Shown one piece after another: positions 62,852 through 64,000 of a stretch of DNA of 64,000 nucleotides. The stretch is from Cytophagales bacterium. GTDB lineage: Bacteria; Bacteroidota; Bacteroidia; Cytophagales; Bernardetiaceae. The stretch is taken from positions 62,001-126,000 of the forward strand of contig JAAFJX010000011.1 of assembly GCA_013299045.1 (NCBI GenBank), given 5' to 3'. Both the position numbers and the translations under genes were made by a program. The notes beneath the pieces are model-generated. The model was not told the origin of the DNA. It did not search any database and saw only the letters and a list, made by a program, of their open reading frames with translations. Within the stretch, counting starts at the first letter, position 1; each line of letters begins with the position of its first letter.

Positions 62852-64000
62852 ATGAAAGAAAAAACAGTCTTCGCCACCCCAACAGGCACTTACGCTCCTA
62901 AAAAAACCTTTTTCAACCTATTTTTTGCAGTATTATTGTTCGCTATTTTCTTTAATTTCCCTATTAGCTGGGCGCAACGTCAGTGTGGCTCTCACCTGCA
63001 CCATAGCAAAGGTCATATTGGCAAGCCAGCCCTTGAGCAACTCATTCAGCAAAAAATTCAAGACAATCAGGCAACAGAACGCACGGGTAGGCTTCAGCGT
63101 GAGGAATATAACTTTCCTGTTATTGTTCACGTCTTGCATTTAGGCGAATCTGTGGGCGAAGGAACAAATATTTCTGCCGCGCAAATTTATTCCCAGTTTG
63201 AGGTTTTAGAAGAAGATTTTAATCTCAAAAATAGCAACTTAGAGTCTACTGTGCCGGCATTCAAGTCTTTGGCAACCAGTGCTGGTTTTCATTTTAAACC
63301 CGCTACCGTCTCGCCCGATGGCACTCCTCTCATAGAAAAAGGCATCAATCGCATTCAGTATAGTTCTAACCGCTTTACAATGGCAGAGCTTGAAAATAGC
63401 ATTAAGCCTGCCACTATTTGGGACCCCAAGCGCTACATCAACGTATGGGTCTGCGATATGGGCAATGTGAATCTGGTAGGTTATGCTCAATTCCCTTTTG
63501 CACCCAGCCTACCTGGTCTTGACGAAGAAGACCCTGCCAACACCGATGGTATTGTTATGAGTTACACGAATATTGGCAGCCTTGACAAGGTTAGAACGCC
63601 GCAGCTTCTTGAAGGTGGCAACTTGAATCTTGGGCGTACCCTCACGCATGAATTGGGGCATTTCCTTGGGCTTATACACATTTGGGGCGATGTTATCAAC
63701 TGCGAAACCACTACAGATTATTGTGCCGATACGCCGCCTCAGCGCAAGGCGAATTATGGTTGCGAACTTGCCAATACCTCGTGTACAAGTTTGGATATGG
63801 CACAAAATTTTATGGATTATACCGATGACCGCTGCATGACCCTCTTTACGAAAGACCAAGTAGAGCGTATGCGAGCAGCTTTGGCTGTGGCAGCACGACG
63901 TTTGGAACTCACAACTTCCAACACGGCTAACCCTGTAGACAAGGGTATTTTTGCAAATTTTGTGGCTTCCAGCAAACGCATTTGTGCGGGGCAAGAGGTT
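62852..64000 (+). CDS. M43 (pappalysin-like) zinc metalloprotease, 5' part
   Basis: The first 383 residues are visible, and the gene continues past the right edge. After a long leader (hydrophobic core FFAVLLFAIFFNF, cleavage near SWAQR) and a pro-region, the catalytic domain shows HExxHxxGxxH (His266-Glu267...His270...His276 in THELGHFLGLIHIWGD). Disulphide cysteines and the Met-turn QNFMDYTDDRCM follow. The segment after residue 355 (IFANFVASSKRICAGQEV) is the start of a PKD-like domain. In Bacteroidota such proteases are usually T9SS cargo with a C-terminal sorting domain, which would lie outside the window. The ATG at 62852 is the first in frame. Confidence 0.9.
   Translation, partial: MKEKTVFATPTGTYAPKKTFFNLFFAVLLFAIFFNFPISWAQRQCGSHLHHSKGHIGKPALEQLIQQKIQDNQATERTGRLQREEYNFPVIVHVLHLGESVGEGTNISAAQIYSQFEVLEEDFNLKNSNLESTVPAFKSLATSAGFHFKPATVSPDGTPLIEKGINRIQYSSNRFTMAELENSIKPATIWDPKRYINVWVCDMGNVNLVGYAQFPFAPSLPGLDEEDPANTDGIVMSYTNIGSLDKVRTPQLLEGGNLNLGRTLTHELGHFLGLIHIWGDVINCETTTDYCADTPPQRKANYGCELANTSCTSLDMAQNFMDYTDDRCMTLFTKDQVERMRAALAVAARRLELTTSNTANPVDKGIFANFVASSKRICAGQEV

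Noticed and set aside
1-64000. tRNA, rRNA, tmRNA or riboswitch genes
   Set aside because: No T-loop GTTCRA-type signature with a matching cloverleaf and no conserved rRNA segment was seen by eye. A covariance-model search would be decisive.

Overview
The window is from a member of the Bacteroidota, most likely the order Cytophagales. It carries two type IX secretion system (T9SS) components (PorZ-like and PorG/DUF6089-like) and cargo proteins with T9SS type A or gliding-motility-associated type B C-terminal domains. It also has SusC/Oar-style TonB-dependent receptors with CarboxypepD_reg-like N-termini, GLPGLI, DUF4293 and DUF1573 family proteins, and a NuoG lacking the molybdopterin domain. 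Many genes are preceded by the Bacteroidota promoter -7 element TAnnTTTG. Base composition is moderately AT-rich. No rRNA, tRNA or CRISPR array was seen.

Layout. 1-8.8 kb: a partial Omp85/POTRA protein (-), then a + strand run of PorZ-like protein, FKBP-type PPIase lipoprotein, NosL-like lipoprotein, TPR/WG-repeat protein, SDR epimerase and PorG-like barrel. 8.9-24 kb: a HAMP/SpoIIE phosphatase and an LVIVD propeller protein (+), followed by a minus-strand block of glycosyltransferase 2, an orphan VgrG-like spike, a 68-aa protein, an Oar-like TonB receptor, a 7TM/SpoIIE phosphatase and an ALDH7-type dehydrogenase. 24.7-43 kb: a 1395-aa LRR plus nine-repeat T9SS type B protein, carboxynorspermidine decarboxylase, an Na+ symporter, a membrane protein of unknown function, an FkbM methyltransferase, a cNMP-binding protein with a degenerate P-loop, a small acidic protein, a second T9SS type B protein, CysS, GcvH, a DUF1573 protein and a flavin amine oxidase. 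43-51 kb: a 0.5-kb repeat-bounded non-coding element, a TonB-dependent receptor, and a minus-strand cassette of small secreted protein, GLPGLI protein and CarboxypepD/TonB receptor. 51.5-54.5 kb: a candidate mobile or defence unit in which a PutAbiC-like membrane protein and a tyrosine recombinase are bracketed by related inverted repeats. 54.6-64 kb: DUF4293 protein, nuoG-nuoH alone between two copies of a MITE-like repeat, a caspase-fold protein lacking the usual His, a di-haem cytochrome c peroxidase, a GreA-like protein, a serine beta-lactamase-fold lipoprotein and a partial M43 metalloprotease.

The functional themes are the cell envelope and T9SS export (PorZ, PorG, cargo, receptors), periplasmic and lipoprotein maintenance (FKBP, NosL, Omp85), signalling by PP2C-type phosphatases, polyamine/lysine-type metabolism (NspC, ALDH7, amine oxidase), and genome plasticity. 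Plasticity is shown by four copies of a TAGTCGTCCC-ended palindromic repeat at about 11.0, 19.8, 55.2 and 57.7 kb. The last two copies flank a nuoGH pair separated from the rest of complex I. The recombinase/PutAbiC unit and the 43.1-43.6 kb element are the best candidates for undescribed systems.

Several coding starts were moved to downstream ATGs where the longest open frame began at a TTG or GTG. In a few cases the -7 promoter element itself excludes the longer start.
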